Source: Gemmatimonadota bacterium
GTDB lineage: Bacteria; Gemmatimonadota; Gemmatimonadetes; Longimicrobiales; Gaopeijiaceae
NCBI GenBank assembly: GCA_040882465.1
Contig: JBBEBG010000026.1
Coordinates: forward strand, 131,974 to 195,973
DNA length: 64,000 nucleotides
Direction: 5' to 3'
The first letter of the stretch is position 1. Every line of letters starts with the position of its first letter. Both the position numbers and the translations under genes were made by a program. A model generated the notes under the pieces. It saw only the letters and a program-made list of their open reading frames with translations. It searched no databases and was not told the origin of the DNA. Below are positions 9,199 to 17,834 of this stretch, one piece after another.

Positions 9199-9813
9199 TT
9201 AGATGCGCAGGGAGTCGAGGAGGAGATCGCCGGGGAGGAAGGAGCGGTGCAGATTTCGAATCCTCCATCCCTCGGATGATCCAATGAGAAGAACGGTTTC
9301 GTGCATCTGTCCGACCATCCGTGCCGCCCCGTCGGGACCGGGCTCGAAGACCCCGAGACGGGTCACGAGAAATGCCGTTCCCCCGGAAAAAAGCGTCGCC
9401 CGGCTCGCCACGGGCTCGAGGGTGACCCCATCCGCATGCCGGCGGCGGAGCTCGAGGAGAAGCTCCCCCCTGGTTGCCGCTTCCGATGCCTCCCCGACCA
9501 AGGCATCCACGAGGGTGGCATCCCCGTCCACCAATGCGAGGGCCCGGGAAAGGTCGCCGGCGGCGACCGAGTTCCTGAAATGTTCGATCGTTTGGAGGGC
9601 GGCCGCTTCGGAGAGTTCGGCGGAGGGTGCGCCTCCGAGGGCCTCATTCTCCTCCTCGGCGGGAGTCGTATCGGGTCCGCCTCTCGGCTCGAAAGTGCAC
9701 GCGGCGAAGACCAGGGGAAGGAGGATCGTGCCTACGGCGAGCCCAACGTCTCCTCGGGCCACCCAACGCGGGGTGAAGCCGGGGACGCGATGCCGCTTGT
9801 CCGGCTGCGTCAC
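9199..9813 (-). CDS. Predicted lipoprotein with NTF2/SnoaL-like domain
   Basis: 204 residues from the GTG at 9813, which overlaps the stop of the upstream gene in a GTGA. Residues ~15-35 form a lipoprotein signal ending FAAC. After a Pro/Glu-rich linker comes a ~120-residue region (AALQTIEHFRNSVAAGDLSRALALVDGDA, shown here only as a label for the start of the fold; TLVDALVGE follows; C-terminal VGQMHETVLLI and WRIRNLHRSF) typical of NTF2-like/DUF4440 folds. Its position in an operon with a helicase gives no clear role. The long open frame upstream to 10374 is a shadow of the two upstream genes. Confidence 0.55.
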   Translation of the reverse strand: MTQPDKRHRVPGFTPRWVARGDVGLAVGTILLPLVFAACTFEPRGGPDTTPAEEENEALGGAPSAELSEAAALQTIEHFRNSVAAGDLSRALALVDGDATLVDALVGEASEAATRGELLLELRRRHADGVTLEPVASRATLFSGGTAFLVTRLGVFEPGPDGAARMVGQMHETVLLIGSSEGWRIRNLHRSFLPGDLLLDSLRI

Positions 9814-10223
9814 GGGCCCCTGTGGCGGTAGATTCCGACCCGAAGGGGAGGGTCGACGCGCCAACGGAAGTAGATCCGGTTTTCCCCGTCGACGATGATC
9901 CCCTCTTTTTTGTCCCGAGCCTTCGGGTAGTCCACCCCCTGCTCGCTCTCGACGACCAGGACCTCTCCGGCCCCCAGCCCGTCCAGGAGCCTCTCGATCT
10001 TCTCCTTCAGCCTCTCCAGAAGGAGCGCCTCGGCTTCGGTCTGGACCGGGCCGTCGGATTCGGAGGCGAGCGACTCTTCTCTGACTTTTTCGTATTCCTT
10101 CGCGAAGGTTTCCGCAGGGACGGAGAAGTTTCGATCCCTTCGGAAGCCGATCTCGCTCAGCGCGTTCGAGTCGAAGTCCGTGACGACGGACTGGAGAGAG
10201 GTGCCGTACCGTCGAAGGAGCAT
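9810..10223 (-). CDS. Uncharacterised 137-residue protein, helicase operon
   Basis: Starts at the ATG at 10223, only 5 bases after the helicase stop, and ends in a 4-base GTGA overlap with the lipoprotein gene. The product is charged and helical in its first 90 residues (EKYEKVREES-like and LLLERLKEKIERLLDGLG segments, likely coiled coil), then has a beta-rich tail (EGIIVDGENRIYFRW). No known motif. Tight coupling with the DEAD-box helicase and lipoprotein suggests co-expression. No function is claimed. Confidence 0.55.
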   Translation of the reverse strand: MLLRRYGTSLQSVVTDFDSNALSEIGFRRDRNFSVPAETFAKEYEKVREESLASESDGPVQTEAEALLLERLKEKIERLLDGLGAGEVLVVESEQGVDYPKARDKKEGIIVDGENRIYFRWRVDPPLRVGIYRHRGP

Positions 10224-10228
10224 GCCGA

Positions 10229-11482
10229 TCAGTCCTTGAAGTCGAGAAGTGCCGAGAGCTCTTCGTCGGAGAGATCCTGGGCGGATCGGGACCCCATTCC
10301 GCGGCCCGATCGCGAGTGTTTGTTGCGGGCGCGCTCCTCCCGCATCCCGCCACCGGAGTAGTCGAACTCGGCAACCGAAAAGCGCGGGAGGGTCCGCCCG
10401 AGGCGGAGCTCGATCGAGCGGAGGTACCCGAGGTCGGCGCCCGTGACGAAGGTCACCGCAGTCCCTACCGCGCCGGCCCGACCCGTCCGCCCAATACGGT
10501 GCACGTAGTCCTCGGGGTCGGTCGGGACGTCGAAGTTCACCACGTGTGAGATCCCCTCCACATCGAGTCCCCGCTGGGCCACGTCCGTGGCGACCAGCAC
10601 GCGCACCTTCCCCGAGGCGAACCGCTCGAGTGCGCGCACACGGTGCTGCATGGGACGGTCGGAATGCATGGTGTCCACTCCGATCCCGTCGCTCTCGAGG
10701 CGTCCGCGGAGGACCTCCGCCCCGGCCTTCGTGCGGGTGAAGATCAGCACCTGGTCCCACCCCGGCTCCGAGAGGAGCTTCACGATCAACTCGGGCTTGT
10801 GCTCGGGCTTGACCGTGTAGATCCGCTCCTCGATCCCCTCCGCGGTTGTCCCCTCGGGCGTCGCCTCGACCCACTCCGCGTCTCGAGTGATCTGAAGCGC
10901 GAGCGCATGGACACCGTGGGGCATCGTGGCCGAAAAGAGCATACTCTGGCGCTGTTTCGGCGACTTCCTCAGGACCGATTCGATCTGGGGGCGGAATCCC
11001 ATGTCGAGCATGCGGTCCGCTTCGTCGAGGACGAGGACCTTCAGGTTCGAGAGGTCCACGTTGCCCCGGTCCAGGTGGTCGTTGAATCGTCCCGGCGTCG
11101 CCGTGAGGATCTCGTATCCCCCCTTCAGCGCATCGATCTGGGGCCCGTAGCCCACCCCGCCGACGATGTCCGCGACCCGGAGATCGCTCCCCCGCGCGAG
11201 CTCCCTGGCGTCCTCCGCAACCTGTTGGGCGAGCTCTCGCGTGGGGCAGAGCACGAGAATCTGGAGCCCCGCCCCGGAGCTCACGCGGTCGAGCGAAGGG
11301 AGGATGAAAGCTCCGGTCTTCCCCGTTCCGGTCTGCGCGATCCCCACCAGGTCTTTGCCCAGGAGTGCGGCCGGAATCGCCCTCGCCTGAATCGGGGTGG
11401 GGACGGTCCAGCCGATGGCTTCGACCGCCTCCAGTCGCTCCGCCGAGAGACCCAGGCCCGTGAATCCTTCACCCTCTCCCAA
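10229..11482 (-). CDS. DEAD-box ATP-dependent RNA helicase (RhlE/DeaD type)
   Basis: 417 residues from the TTG at 11482, placed just ahead of the Q motif (FTGLGLS...PTPIQ). Motif I is AQTGTGKT (Lys56), motif Ib TPGR, motif II DEAD (153-156), motif III SAT, motif IV region LIFTRTKAG, motif V ATDVAQRGLD and motif VI HRIGRTGR. It is the compact two-RecA core with a short acidic tail, as in RhlE-type enzymes, with no DbpA RNA-binding domain. It unwinds RNA duplexes in ribosome assembly or mRNA turnover. First gene of a three-gene operon. The frame is open to 11839, but that part overlaps the divergent phosphatase. Confidence 0.9.
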   Translation of the reverse strand: MGEGEGFTGLGLSAERLEAVEAIGWTVPTPIQARAIPAALLGKDLVGIAQTGTGKTGAFILPSLDRVSSGAGLQILVLCPTRELAQQVAEDARELARGSDLRVADIVGGVGYGPQIDALKGGYEILTATPGRFNDHLDRGNVDLSNLKVLVLDEADRMLDMGFRPQIESVLRKSPKQRQSMLFSATMPHGVHALALQITRDAEWVEATPEGTTAEGIEERIYTVKPEHKPELIVKLLSEPGWDQVLIFTRTKAGAEVLRGRLESDGIGVDTMHSDRPMQHRVRALERFASGKVRVLVATDVAQRGLDVEGISHVVNFDVPTDPEDYVHRIGRTGRAGAVGTAVTFVTGADLGYLRSIELRLGRTLPRFSVAEFDYSGGGMREERARNKHSRSGRGMGSRSAQDLSDEELSALLDFKD

Positions 11483-11626
11483 GAAGTACCGCCTTTGTGG
11501 GGGTGCCGCCGTCGTTCTTGCAGGTGATAGTTTAAGAGATTCCTCCCGATCCGCCCACGTCCCGGGGGCCGCATGGGCGCCCGACCACAGGTCCGCGCCT
11601 CCTCCGGAAACCGATCCCGAACGACC

Positions 11627-12133
11627 ATGCCCGAGTCCCGCGATCCGACCAGAGCGACGAGCGTTCTCTTCGTTTGCCTTGGCAACATCTGCCGCTCTCC
11701 CCTCGCGGAAGGTGTGTTCGCGCACCTCGTTCGGGAGGCGGGAAGGGAGGCGATCTACCGAGCCGACTCGGCGGGGACCGGCCACTGGCACGTAGGAGAG
11801 CCACCGGATCCCCGCTCCGTGGGAGTGGCCGAGCGGCACGGGATCGCCCTCAGTGGAGTGGCCCGGCAGGTGGATCCCAGTGACTTCCGCAGCTTCGATC
11901 GGATCGTCGCGATGGACCGCGACAACTTGCGCGAGCTCCGCCGGATCTCGCCGAAGGGAGAAGGTACCGGACTTCTCTCCCTCCTTCGCGAGTTCGATCT
12001 CGAAGCGGAAGGAGAGCTGTCGGTCCCCGATCCGTATTACGGAGGTCCGGACGGGTTCGAGAAGGTTTTCGCAATGGTGTATCGGTCCTGCGCGAGGCTT
12101 CTCGAGGATCTCGAGGCGGAACGCGCGCGGTGA
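11627..12133 (+). CDS. Low-molecular-weight protein-tyrosine-phosphatase
   Basis: 168 residues from the ATG at 11627. It shows the P-loop CLGNICRS (Cys nucleophile and Arg in the CX5R motif) near the N-terminus, and the general-acid Asp region DPYYGG near residue 130. Length matches the family (~150-160). Family members remove phosphate from Tyr (some from arginine) or act with tyrosine kinases in exopolysaccharide control. It overlaps the next gene by 4 bases (GTGA), so the two are coupled. The frame open to 11573 lacks a better start. Confidence 0.9.
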   Translation: MPESRDPTRATSVLFVCLGNICRSPLAEGVFAHLVREAGREAIYRADSAGTGHWHVGEPPDPRSVGVAERHGIALSGVARQVDPSDFRSFDRIVAMDRDNLRELRRISPKGEGTGLLSLLREFDLEAEGELSVPDPYYGGPDGFEKVFAMVYRSCARLLEDLEAERAR

Positions 12134-13047
12134 GGGCGGGCGGAGTCCCGGCCCAGGTGGCCGAGGAGGCGTCGCGGGCGCTCGGCGGAAGGGGCGCAGG
12201 GCGCCCCTTCCGCCGGGTCCAGGCCCTCGGAGGAGGGTGCGTCCACCGCGCGGCCCATGTGGAGACGGAGGAGGGAACCGCGGCCTTTCTCAAGTGGTCG
12301 GGCGAGGGCGTATTCACCGGATTCGGGGTGGAAGCCCGGGGGCTACTCGCCCTCGCGGAAAGGGGTGGGGTGAGGGTCCCGAAGGTCTTGGGTTTTAGCT
12401 CGGGGGAAAGTGGCGCCGCAGGTTGGCTCCTTCTCGAGTTCGTCCGTCCCGGGGCTCCCGGGAGCGCGATTCCCGAGCGGCTGGGAGAGGGACTCGCCAC
12501 CCTCCATCGACCTCTCTCGAAGGGAGCGCCGGGGTGGGAGGAGGAAGGGTGGATCGGAACGCTGCCGCAGCGGAACGGTCCGGAGCAGGAATGGCCGGCA
12601 TTTTGGCGGGATTCCCGGCTCCTTCCCCTCCTCTCCAGGCTCGAGCACGGCTTCGATCGAAAGACGCGGGCGGGAGCCGAGCAGGTGCTCTCCGCCATCC
12701 ATGTCGCGCTCGAGGGCTGGCAGGACGACGGTCTTTCCCTCCTCCACGGCGACCTCTGGAGCGGGAATGTCCTCTGGGACGAATCGGGGGATCCGGTCCT
12801 CCTGGACCCCGCGGCCTATCGCGGGCATCGTGAGGTGGATCTCGCGATGATGGAGCTTTTCGGCGGGTTCTCGGGACGGAGCTTCGATGCCTATTTCGCT
12901 TTGGCCCCTCTCGCCGCCGGGTACCCGGAGCGCCGCCGCGACGCCTACCAGCTTTACCCGCTCCTCATGCACCTCGCGCTGTTCGGGGAGGGCTACCTCC
13001 CTCGCGTTCGCCACTGCATCCTGCGACTGGCTTCGGCGATCTCCTGA
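12130..13047 (+). CDS. Fructosamine kinase family protein (FN3K/ketosamine-3-kinase-like)
   Basis: 305 residues from a GTG overlapping the phosphatase stop. It has an aminoglycoside-phosphotransferase-like fold: an N-terminal FRRVQALGGGCVHRAA nucleotide loop with a Lys in AAFLKWSG, the catalytic HGDLWSGNV (about residue 210), and the metal-binding DPAAYRGHREVDLAM. These are diagnostic of the FN3K family, which phosphorylates ketosamine adducts on proteins so they break down (deglycation). Pairing of FN3K-like kinases with LMW phosphatases is seen in other bacteria and fits a shared role in handling glycated/phosphorylated adducts. Confidence 0.88.
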   Translation: MRAGGVPAQVAEEASRALGGRGAGRPFRRVQALGGGCVHRAAHVETEEGTAAFLKWSGEGVFTGFGVEARGLLALAERGGVRVPKVLGFSSGESGAAGWLLLEFVRPGAPGSAIPERLGEGLATLHRPLSKGAPGWEEEGWIGTLPQRNGPEQEWPAFWRDSRLLPLLSRLEHGFDRKTRAGAEQVLSAIHVALEGWQDDGLSLLHGDLWSGNVLWDESGDPVLLDPAAYRGHREVDLAMMELFGGFSGRSFDAYFALAPLAAGYPERRRDAYQLYPLLMHLALFGEGYLPRVRHCILRLASAIS

Positions 13048-13065
13048 CTCACGGGCGTGGCGCGG

Positions 13066-13746
13066 CTACCTCCGAAGGGCAACGAGAAGGCCGTCGCCGA
13101 CGGGGAGAAGGGTCGCGTCGAAGGCCGGGTCACTCCGCAGGTTCTCGTGGCTCCGTCGGATGGCCTCCGTCGCGGGATCGGTTACGGCCGGATCCAGGAC
13201 CTGTCCCCTCCAGAGCGCGTTGTCCACCAGGAGGAGGCCTCCGGGGCGCAGGAGCCTCCGGGCTTCAACGACGTAGGAAGGGAGCCCCTCCTTGTCCGCG
13301 TCGAGGAGGATCGCGTCGAACGATCCGTCGGGACCGAGGCTGCGGAGCACAATGTCCGCCGGGCCCTCGCGGACCTCGACGCGGCCCCCGACCCCCGCTT
13401 CGGCGAGGAGCCTCCGGGCGAGCGCGGCTCGTGCGGGATCCACCTCGATGGTGACGAGGCCAGCCTCGCCATCCGACTCGTCGGGGAGCGCTCGCGCGAT
13501 CCAGAGCGCCGAATACCCCGCGAGCGTCCCCACCTCGACGACCCGGCGTGCTTCGGCGATGCGGAGGAGGAGCTGCACGGCTCGCGCGGTGACGGCCGGG
13601 AGCTGGATCGTGGGGAGCCCCTCCGCCTCCATGACTTGCCGGATGCGGCGAAGGGCGTCGTCTTCGGGCGCGAAGCGGTCGCGAACGTAAGCCTCCGCCG
13701 ACGCGGAGAAGAAGCTTTCGGCGGTCTCCGGCTCGGGCGATCCCAT
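13066..13746 (-). CDS. O-methyltransferase (class I SAM-dependent, COMT/CCoAOMT-like)
   Basis: 226 residues from the ATG at 13746. Motif I is VVEVGTLAGYSALWIARALP (about 70-89), the acidic ribose ligand is in VTIEVDP, and the metal-site style string FDAILLDADKEG and the LLRPGGLLLVDNALWRGQV stretch are typical of the cation-dependent O-methyltransferase_3 family. Substrate unknown. It starts 5 bases after the stop of the aminotransferase gene upstream, so the pair forms an operon. The 840-residue open frame that spans both genes is not a real fusion; it changes frame relative to the aminotransferase. Confidence 0.85.
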   Translation of the reverse strand: MGSPEPETAESFFSASAEAYVRDRFAPEDDALRRIRQVMEAEGLPTIQLPAVTARAVQLLLRIAEARRVVEVGTLAGYSALWIARALPDESDGEAGLVTIEVDPARAALARRLLAEAGVGGRVEVREGPADIVLRSLGPDGSFDAILLDADKEGLPSYVVEARRLLRPGGLLLVDNALWRGQVLDPAVTDPATEAIRRSHENLRSDPAFDATLLPVGDGLLVALRR

Positions 13747-13751
13747 GGCTC

Positions 13752-14939
13752 TCAGCGGGCCGCGAGTCTCCGGACCGATTCCTCGAGGATGTCGTCCGAG
13801 GTCGCGAAGCTCATCCTGGCGTACCGGTCGTCGCCGAAGGCGGACCCGGGGACCATGGCGACACCGGTTCCCTCCAGGACCGAGGCGCACCAGGCCTGGG
13901 AGCCCTTCATCTTTTCGCCGTATTCGGCCGACACCTTGAGGAAGAGGTAAAAGGCGCCGTCGGGATAAACGAAGGAGAGGTGCGGAAGCTTCTCCTTGAC
14001 GCGATTCACGACGAGATCTCGCCTGCGGCGGAAGGCGGCGACCATCTCGGCGATGGACGCGGCGGCCTTTTCCGGGTTCGACAGGGCCGCGAGAGCGGCC
14101 ACCTGCGAAGGGGTCGCCGGATTCGACGTCGTTTGGCTCTGGAGTGCGCCCACTTTTCCGGCGAGCCCCGCGTCCCCGAGCATGTACCCGATGCGCCATC
14201 CCGTCATGGCAAAGGTCTTCGAGACCCCGTCCAGAATCACGAAGGGGCCGAGCTCCTCGGGCGAGAGGCTGAGGAGCCCGGGCGCGGCACCGCCTTCGCT
14301 TCCAAAATAAATGCGCCGGTAGATCTCGTCGCTGAGGAGCCAGACCCCGTGCCCGCGCGCCCATCCTGCGACAGCGCGGAGCTCCTCCAGGGAATACACG
14401 GCGCCCGACGGATTCGAAGGAGACGAGACGATGAGCCCGCGGGTCCTCGGCGTCCGCACCTTTTCGAGGTCTTCCACCGTCAGCTTGTAGTCCCGCTCCT
14501 CCGAACCCGTGACGAAAGCCGGCTCGGCGCGAGCGAGCGCCACGATGTCCGGATAACTCGTCCAATATGGAGCGGCGACCAGGACCTCGTCGCCCGGCCC
14601 GAAGAGCGCGAAACAGACGTTGAAGAGGGCCTGCTTGGCTCCCGCCCCGACTACGACGTTTTCGCCGGAGAACTTCCACCCGGGAGCGGCGTTCGAGAGG
14701 AGGTCGCGCGCGACCGCGGCCCGCAGCTCGGGTATCCCCTGGGGCTGCGTGTAACGCGTTTTTCCGGCTCGGATTCCCGCGATCGCCGCATCGGAGATCC
14801 AGGCGGGCGTGTCGAAGTCGGGCTCGCCGGCACTCAGATCGATGATGTCGCGCCCTTCCGCCGCGAGTTTCTTGGCGAGTGCGCTGACGGCCATGGTCGC
14901 GGACGGTTGAAGTCGCGAAATGTTGTCGCTGTAGTTCAT
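13752..14939 (-). CDS. Class I/II pyridoxal-phosphate aminotransferase (aspartate aminotransferase-like)
   Basis: 395 residues from the ATG at 14939. It has the fold-type I features of the I-gamma subgroup: IDLSAGEPDFDTP near the N-terminus, the SPSNPSGAVYS loop, the catalytic Lys in LDGVSKTFAMTGWRIGY, and a C-terminal Arg region (YARMSFATSDD). These enzymes exchange amino groups between Asp (or related amino acids) and 2-oxoglutarate. Length matches AspC homologues of thermophiles and Gram-positives. Upstream gene of an operon with the O-methyltransferase. Confidence 0.88.
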   Translation of the reverse strand: MNYSDNISRLQPSATMAVSALAKKLAAEGRDIIDLSAGEPDFDTPAWISDAAIAGIRAGKTRYTQPQGIPELRAAVARDLLSNAAPGWKFSGENVVVGAGAKQALFNVCFALFGPGDEVLVAAPYWTSYPDIVALARAEPAFVTGSEERDYKLTVEDLEKVRTPRTRGLIVSSPSNPSGAVYSLEELRAVAGWARGHGVWLLSDEIYRRIYFGSEGGAAPGLLSLSPEELGPFVILDGVSKTFAMTGWRIGYMLGDAGLAGKVGALQSQTTSNPATPSQVAALAALSNPEKAAASIAEMVAAFRRRRDLVVNRVKEKLPHLSFVYPDGAFYLFLKVSAEYGEKMKGSQAWCASVLEGTGVAMVPGSAFGDDRYARMSFATSDDILEESVRRLAAR

Positions 14940-15089
14940 ATCGGGGGGCGAAGGGATCGGCCGCGAGGAAAAGCCCGGCCCGGGCGGCGCGCGGGAGGGC
15001 AACGGCGTGGTAATATCGAGGCGCGGCCGGAGGCGAGCAACCGGAAGGGCGACCGCGCGCGGTCATCGGGGATCCCACGGGGAGGAGAC

Positions 15090-15695
15090 GTGACACGGCG
15101 AGATCGGCCGCTTGAAGGCGGAGCCCTTCGCTTCGTCTTCGACTACGTGGACCCCGGCTCGTATCTCGCGGCCGCGATGCTGGACCGCGTCCCGCGGTCG
15201 CGTGTGGCGTCGTCACCCGTGGAATGGGTGCCGCTCGAGCTCCGGCCGCCCCCAGCTTCCCGCCCGGACCCCGGGACGCCCGAGTGGGCCGGCCTGATCG
15301 AGGCGGTCGGAGAGGCGGCCGCCAGGGCGGGGATCCCGTTTCGTGCCCCTCCCTTCGTTCCCTGGTCCCGCAAAGCGCACGAGCTCGCCCTTCTCGCCGC
15401 GGAGAAGGGTTGCTTCGAACGGGTCCACCAGACACTCTTCGAGGCCCATTTCGTCCGAGGGATGGACATCGGACGCGTGGATGTCCTCGCCGGACTGGGC
15501 GGGGAGTGCGGGTTCGATCCGGCGGAAGTGCGAACCGTTCTCGGTGTGGACCGCTTCGGTCCGAGGATGGACGAGATCCGCGCCGCATTGCTCCGCGAAG
15601 GGATTCGGGGCGTTCCCCTCCTGCAGGCGAACGGGAAGCAGCTGGCGGGGTTCAAGGACGCTGCCGAGCTGACGGCTTTTTTCAAAACACTGTGA
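15090..15695 (+). CDS. DsbA-fold oxidoreductase / 2-hydroxychromene-2-carboxylate isomerase-like protein
   Basis: 201 residues from a GTG preceded by GGAGGAG. The N-terminus (FVFDYVDPGSYLAA) matches the opening strand and Ser-containing loop of HCCA isomerase / kappa-class GST proteins, with Ser where DsbA and FrnE have the CXXC. The middle is the inserted helical domain, and the C-terminal IRGVPLLQANGK carries the cis-Pro (GVP) and the final thioredoxin strand. Lacking CXXC, it is unlikely to be a disulfide oxidase; a glutathione- or thiol-linked isomerase/transferase fits better. Divergent from the aminotransferase. Confidence 0.75.
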   Translation: MTRRDRPLEGGALRFVFDYVDPGSYLAAAMLDRVPRSRVASSPVEWVPLELRPPPASRPDPGTPEWAGLIEAVGEAAARAGIPFRAPPFVPWSRKAHELALLAAEKGCFERVHQTLFEAHFVRGMDIGRVDVLAGLGGECGFDPAEVRTVLGVDRFGPRMDEIRAALLREGIRGVPLLQANGKQLAGFKDAAELTAFFKTL

Positions 15696-15721
15696 GCCTC
15701 GCCTTTGGCGAGAGGTGATGT

Positions 15722-16024
15722 GTGGCCGGTTACGTGCGAAAGACGGTGCTCTCCACGAGTGAGGTTCTCGACCTCGCCGCCGAGGTACTTCCCGAACGGA
15801 TCGGCCTCGGGCGGAGGAAGGAGTCCGAGCACGGTGCGACCTACTCCGGGAAGGAGGGCACCGTTACCGTGACCGCGCATCCTCATTCGCTGTACACCGA
15901 GGTCACGGTGCAGACGGACCAGCTCCGGACCTCCCGCATGGATTACGAGATCCAGAAGTTTCTCAATCGACTTCCCTACGAAGTTGGAGATCGGGGAGGC
16001 CCCGGAGCCGGCGATGTCACCTGA
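15722..16024 (+). CDS. Uncharacterised 100-residue protein
   Basis: Starts at the GTG at 15722 with a GAGAGGTG site just upstream; 26 bases after the previous gene and 24 before the helicase-like gene, so likely one operon. The protein has an N-terminal helix (TSEVLDLAAEVLP) then beta strands (GTVTVTAHPHSLYTEVTVQT) and a helix (YEIQKFLNRLPYE). It may be a small alpha/beta domain of SRPBCC or similar type. I do not recognise it. Confidence 0.5.
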   Translation: MAGYVRKTVLSTSEVLDLAAEVLPERIGLGRRKESEHGATYSGKEGTVTVTAHPHSLYTEVTVQTDQLRTSRMDYEIQKFLNRLPYEVGDRGGPGAGDVT

Positions 16025-16048
16025 CCCGGTGAACCGAGGTGTCCGTCC

Positions 16049-17704
16049 ATGACCGGGCCGGACACCTTCGAAGAGCTCGGACTTTCCCCCGCCCTTGTGG
16101 AGGCACTCGCGGCGGAAGGGATCGAGGTCCCGACCGCTTTACAGGCCGAAGCGATTCCGGTCCTGCGCCGCGGAAACTCGGCGGTCCTTCGCGCGGGCCC
16201 AGGGTCGGGGATCCTCGTCGCGTTCGGCGTCCCCCTCCTCGACCGCCTGGAGCCGGATGTGGCCGGCCCCCGTGCCCTCGTCCTTACGACCGGCGCAACA
16301 CGGTCCGGCGCGCTCGCTCTCTCCTTGGCGCGCATCGCCGCCGGAACGGATCACCGGGTGGCGGCCCTCGGAGGACCATGGGCCCTTCCGGAGCGAGCGA
16401 CGATCCTCTTCGCCACGCCGGCGGAGCTGGACCGCGCGATCCGTGGCTCGCAGGTGAAGCTCGACCGGGTGGAGGCCATCGTCCTCGACGGGGCATCTTC
16501 CTTCTTCGAGGGAATGGAGTCCTCTCTCCCTCCTTCAATCCTTGTGGAGCTTGGGACCGGGGAAAGGCAGATCGTCGTTGCGAGCGAGCCGTTCACGCCG
16601 GCCGTGCGCCGATTCGCGGACCAACAACTTCGGCGTGCCGTTTACATCCCGTCCGATGCGGCGTCGCCGGACGAAGGGTCCCCGGGTCCCCATCGCGGCG
16701 CTCTCCGCGTGCGGACGGTGGAGGGGGAGGGGGAGCAAGAGGTCGCGCGGCTCGCCGCGGAGCTCTTCGAGGAAGGCGCCGCCCACGTTCTCCTCTTCGC
16801 GCGCTCCGCGGACCGGGCGGCGGATGTCGGCGACTTCCTCGCGCTCCACGGCTTCGTGGCCGGCCCCGCGGGAGAAGCGGATTCGCCGGTCTGGCTCGGG
16901 GTGGATCCGCTCCAGGTCCGTGAAGCACTCCGCGAAAAGAGTGACCAGGTCAGGGGAACCGTCGTCGTGTCCACGGACGTCCCGATGGACGCAGACGATC
17001 TCGACCGGAGGCACGGCGGTTCCCTCGGACAGGGGGTCGTTCTCGCACGCGCGAGGGAGCTCCCGCACCTCCGCAGGACGGCCCGGGAGGCCGGATACGT
17101 GCTCCAGCCTTTCACCTCCCGGCGGAAGGAGCTCCGCGAAGCGGCGGGGGACTTCCTCGCACGGGTCGAGCGAACGCTCGAAAGTGGAGATCTCCTCCCT
17201 CAGCATCTTCTTCTCGAGCCACTGATCGAACGCTGGGAAGCCGCCGAAGTCGCGGCCGCCCTCTCCCTCCTCCTGCGTGAGAAGGGACCGCCCGGGCCCG
17301 TCGGCGCCGCGGCGGGCCCGGCCGAAGCGGCGCCCGGAGAAGCGCGCGTCGGTCCGCGTCCGCAGGCTTGGGTCCGCCTCTTCCTCAGCGTCGGCGAGCG
17401 CGACGGAATCGGGGCGGGCGACCTCCTCGGCGCGATCATTGGCGAGTCGGGAATCGCCGGCGATCAGATTGGCCGCATAGACCTGAAGGACACCTATTCG
17501 CGCGTCGAAGTGCACGAAGGGGTGGCCGACCAGGTGATTCGCGCCCTGAACGGAACGTCGATCCGCGGGCGGAGCGTGCGCGCGGACTTCGACCGTGGTG
17601 AAGCAAGATCGCGCGGGGGGGGGGCCCCTGGGCGGAAACAGGGGGGAGGAGCGCGTCGCGGAGGCCCTCCCTTCGGATCCGGCGGGAGCACACCAAAACG
17701 CTGA
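16049..17704 (+). CDS. Catalytically degenerate DEAD-box-like protein with DbpA-type RNA-binding domain
   Basis: 551 residues laid out like DbpA/CshA-type helicases. The Q motif is intact (FEELGLS...VPTALQ, Gln32) and two RecA-like domains can be followed. The catalytic motifs are gone: motif I reads GPGSGILV (no Lys-Thr), motif II reads LDGAS instead of DEAD, the SAT position reads ASE, and HRIGR is absent. By contrast the C-terminal DbpA RNA-binding domain (about 440-513, WVRLFLSVGERDG to RSVRADF) is well kept, followed by a Gly/Arg-rich tail (RSRGGG, GGGARRGG). It probably binds RNA or ribosomes without ATP-driven unwinding. Confidence 0.75.
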   Translation: MTGPDTFEELGLSPALVEALAAEGIEVPTALQAEAIPVLRRGNSAVLRAGPGSGILVAFGVPLLDRLEPDVAGPRALVLTTGATRSGALALSLARIAAGTDHRVAALGGPWALPERATILFATPAELDRAIRGSQVKLDRVEAIVLDGASSFFEGMESSLPPSILVELGTGERQIVVASEPFTPAVRRFADQQLRRAVYIPSDAASPDEGSPGPHRGALRVRTVEGEGEQEVARLAAELFEEGAAHVLLFARSADRAADVGDFLALHGFVAGPAGEADSPVWLGVDPLQVREALREKSDQVRGTVVVSTDVPMDADDLDRRHGGSLGQGVVLARARELPHLRRTAREAGYVLQPFTSRRKELREAAGDFLARVERTLESGDLLPQHLLLEPLIERWEAAEVAAALSLLLREKGPPGPVGAAAGPAEAAPGEARVGPRPQAWVRLFLSVGERDGIGAGDLLGAIIGESGIAGDQIGRIDLKDTYSRVEVHEGVADQVIRALNGTSIRGRSVRADFDRGEARSRGGGAPGRKQGGGARRGGPPFGSGGSTPKR

Positions 17705-17761
17705 GACCTGGGGGAAGGGGCGGCGGGCGCGAGGGTCGTGCTTCAGCGCCGGAACGGCGAA

Positions 17762-17796
17762 GGGGCCACGATCCCGTGCGGCGGGAACGTGGCCCC
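17762..17796. terminator. Strong hairpin between convergent genes
   Basis: A 15-bp inverted repeat with one mismatch (arms 17762-17776 and 17782-17796, 5-base loop) lies between the stop of the helicase-like gene (17704) and the stop of the HU gene (17835). Neither side has a clear T tract, so it may act as a Rho-assisted or symmetric terminator, or protect the 3' ends of both transcripts. Confidence 0.55.
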
Positions 17797-17834
17797 CATC
17801 GTCCGGAGGAAGCCCCTCCGAACCTACTCCGGGC

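Noticed and set aside
13066..15588. 840-residue open frame covering the O-methyltransferase and the aminotransferase
   Set aside because: Homology ends at 13746 in this frame; the upstream part is a shadow of the aminotransferase, which is read in another frame.
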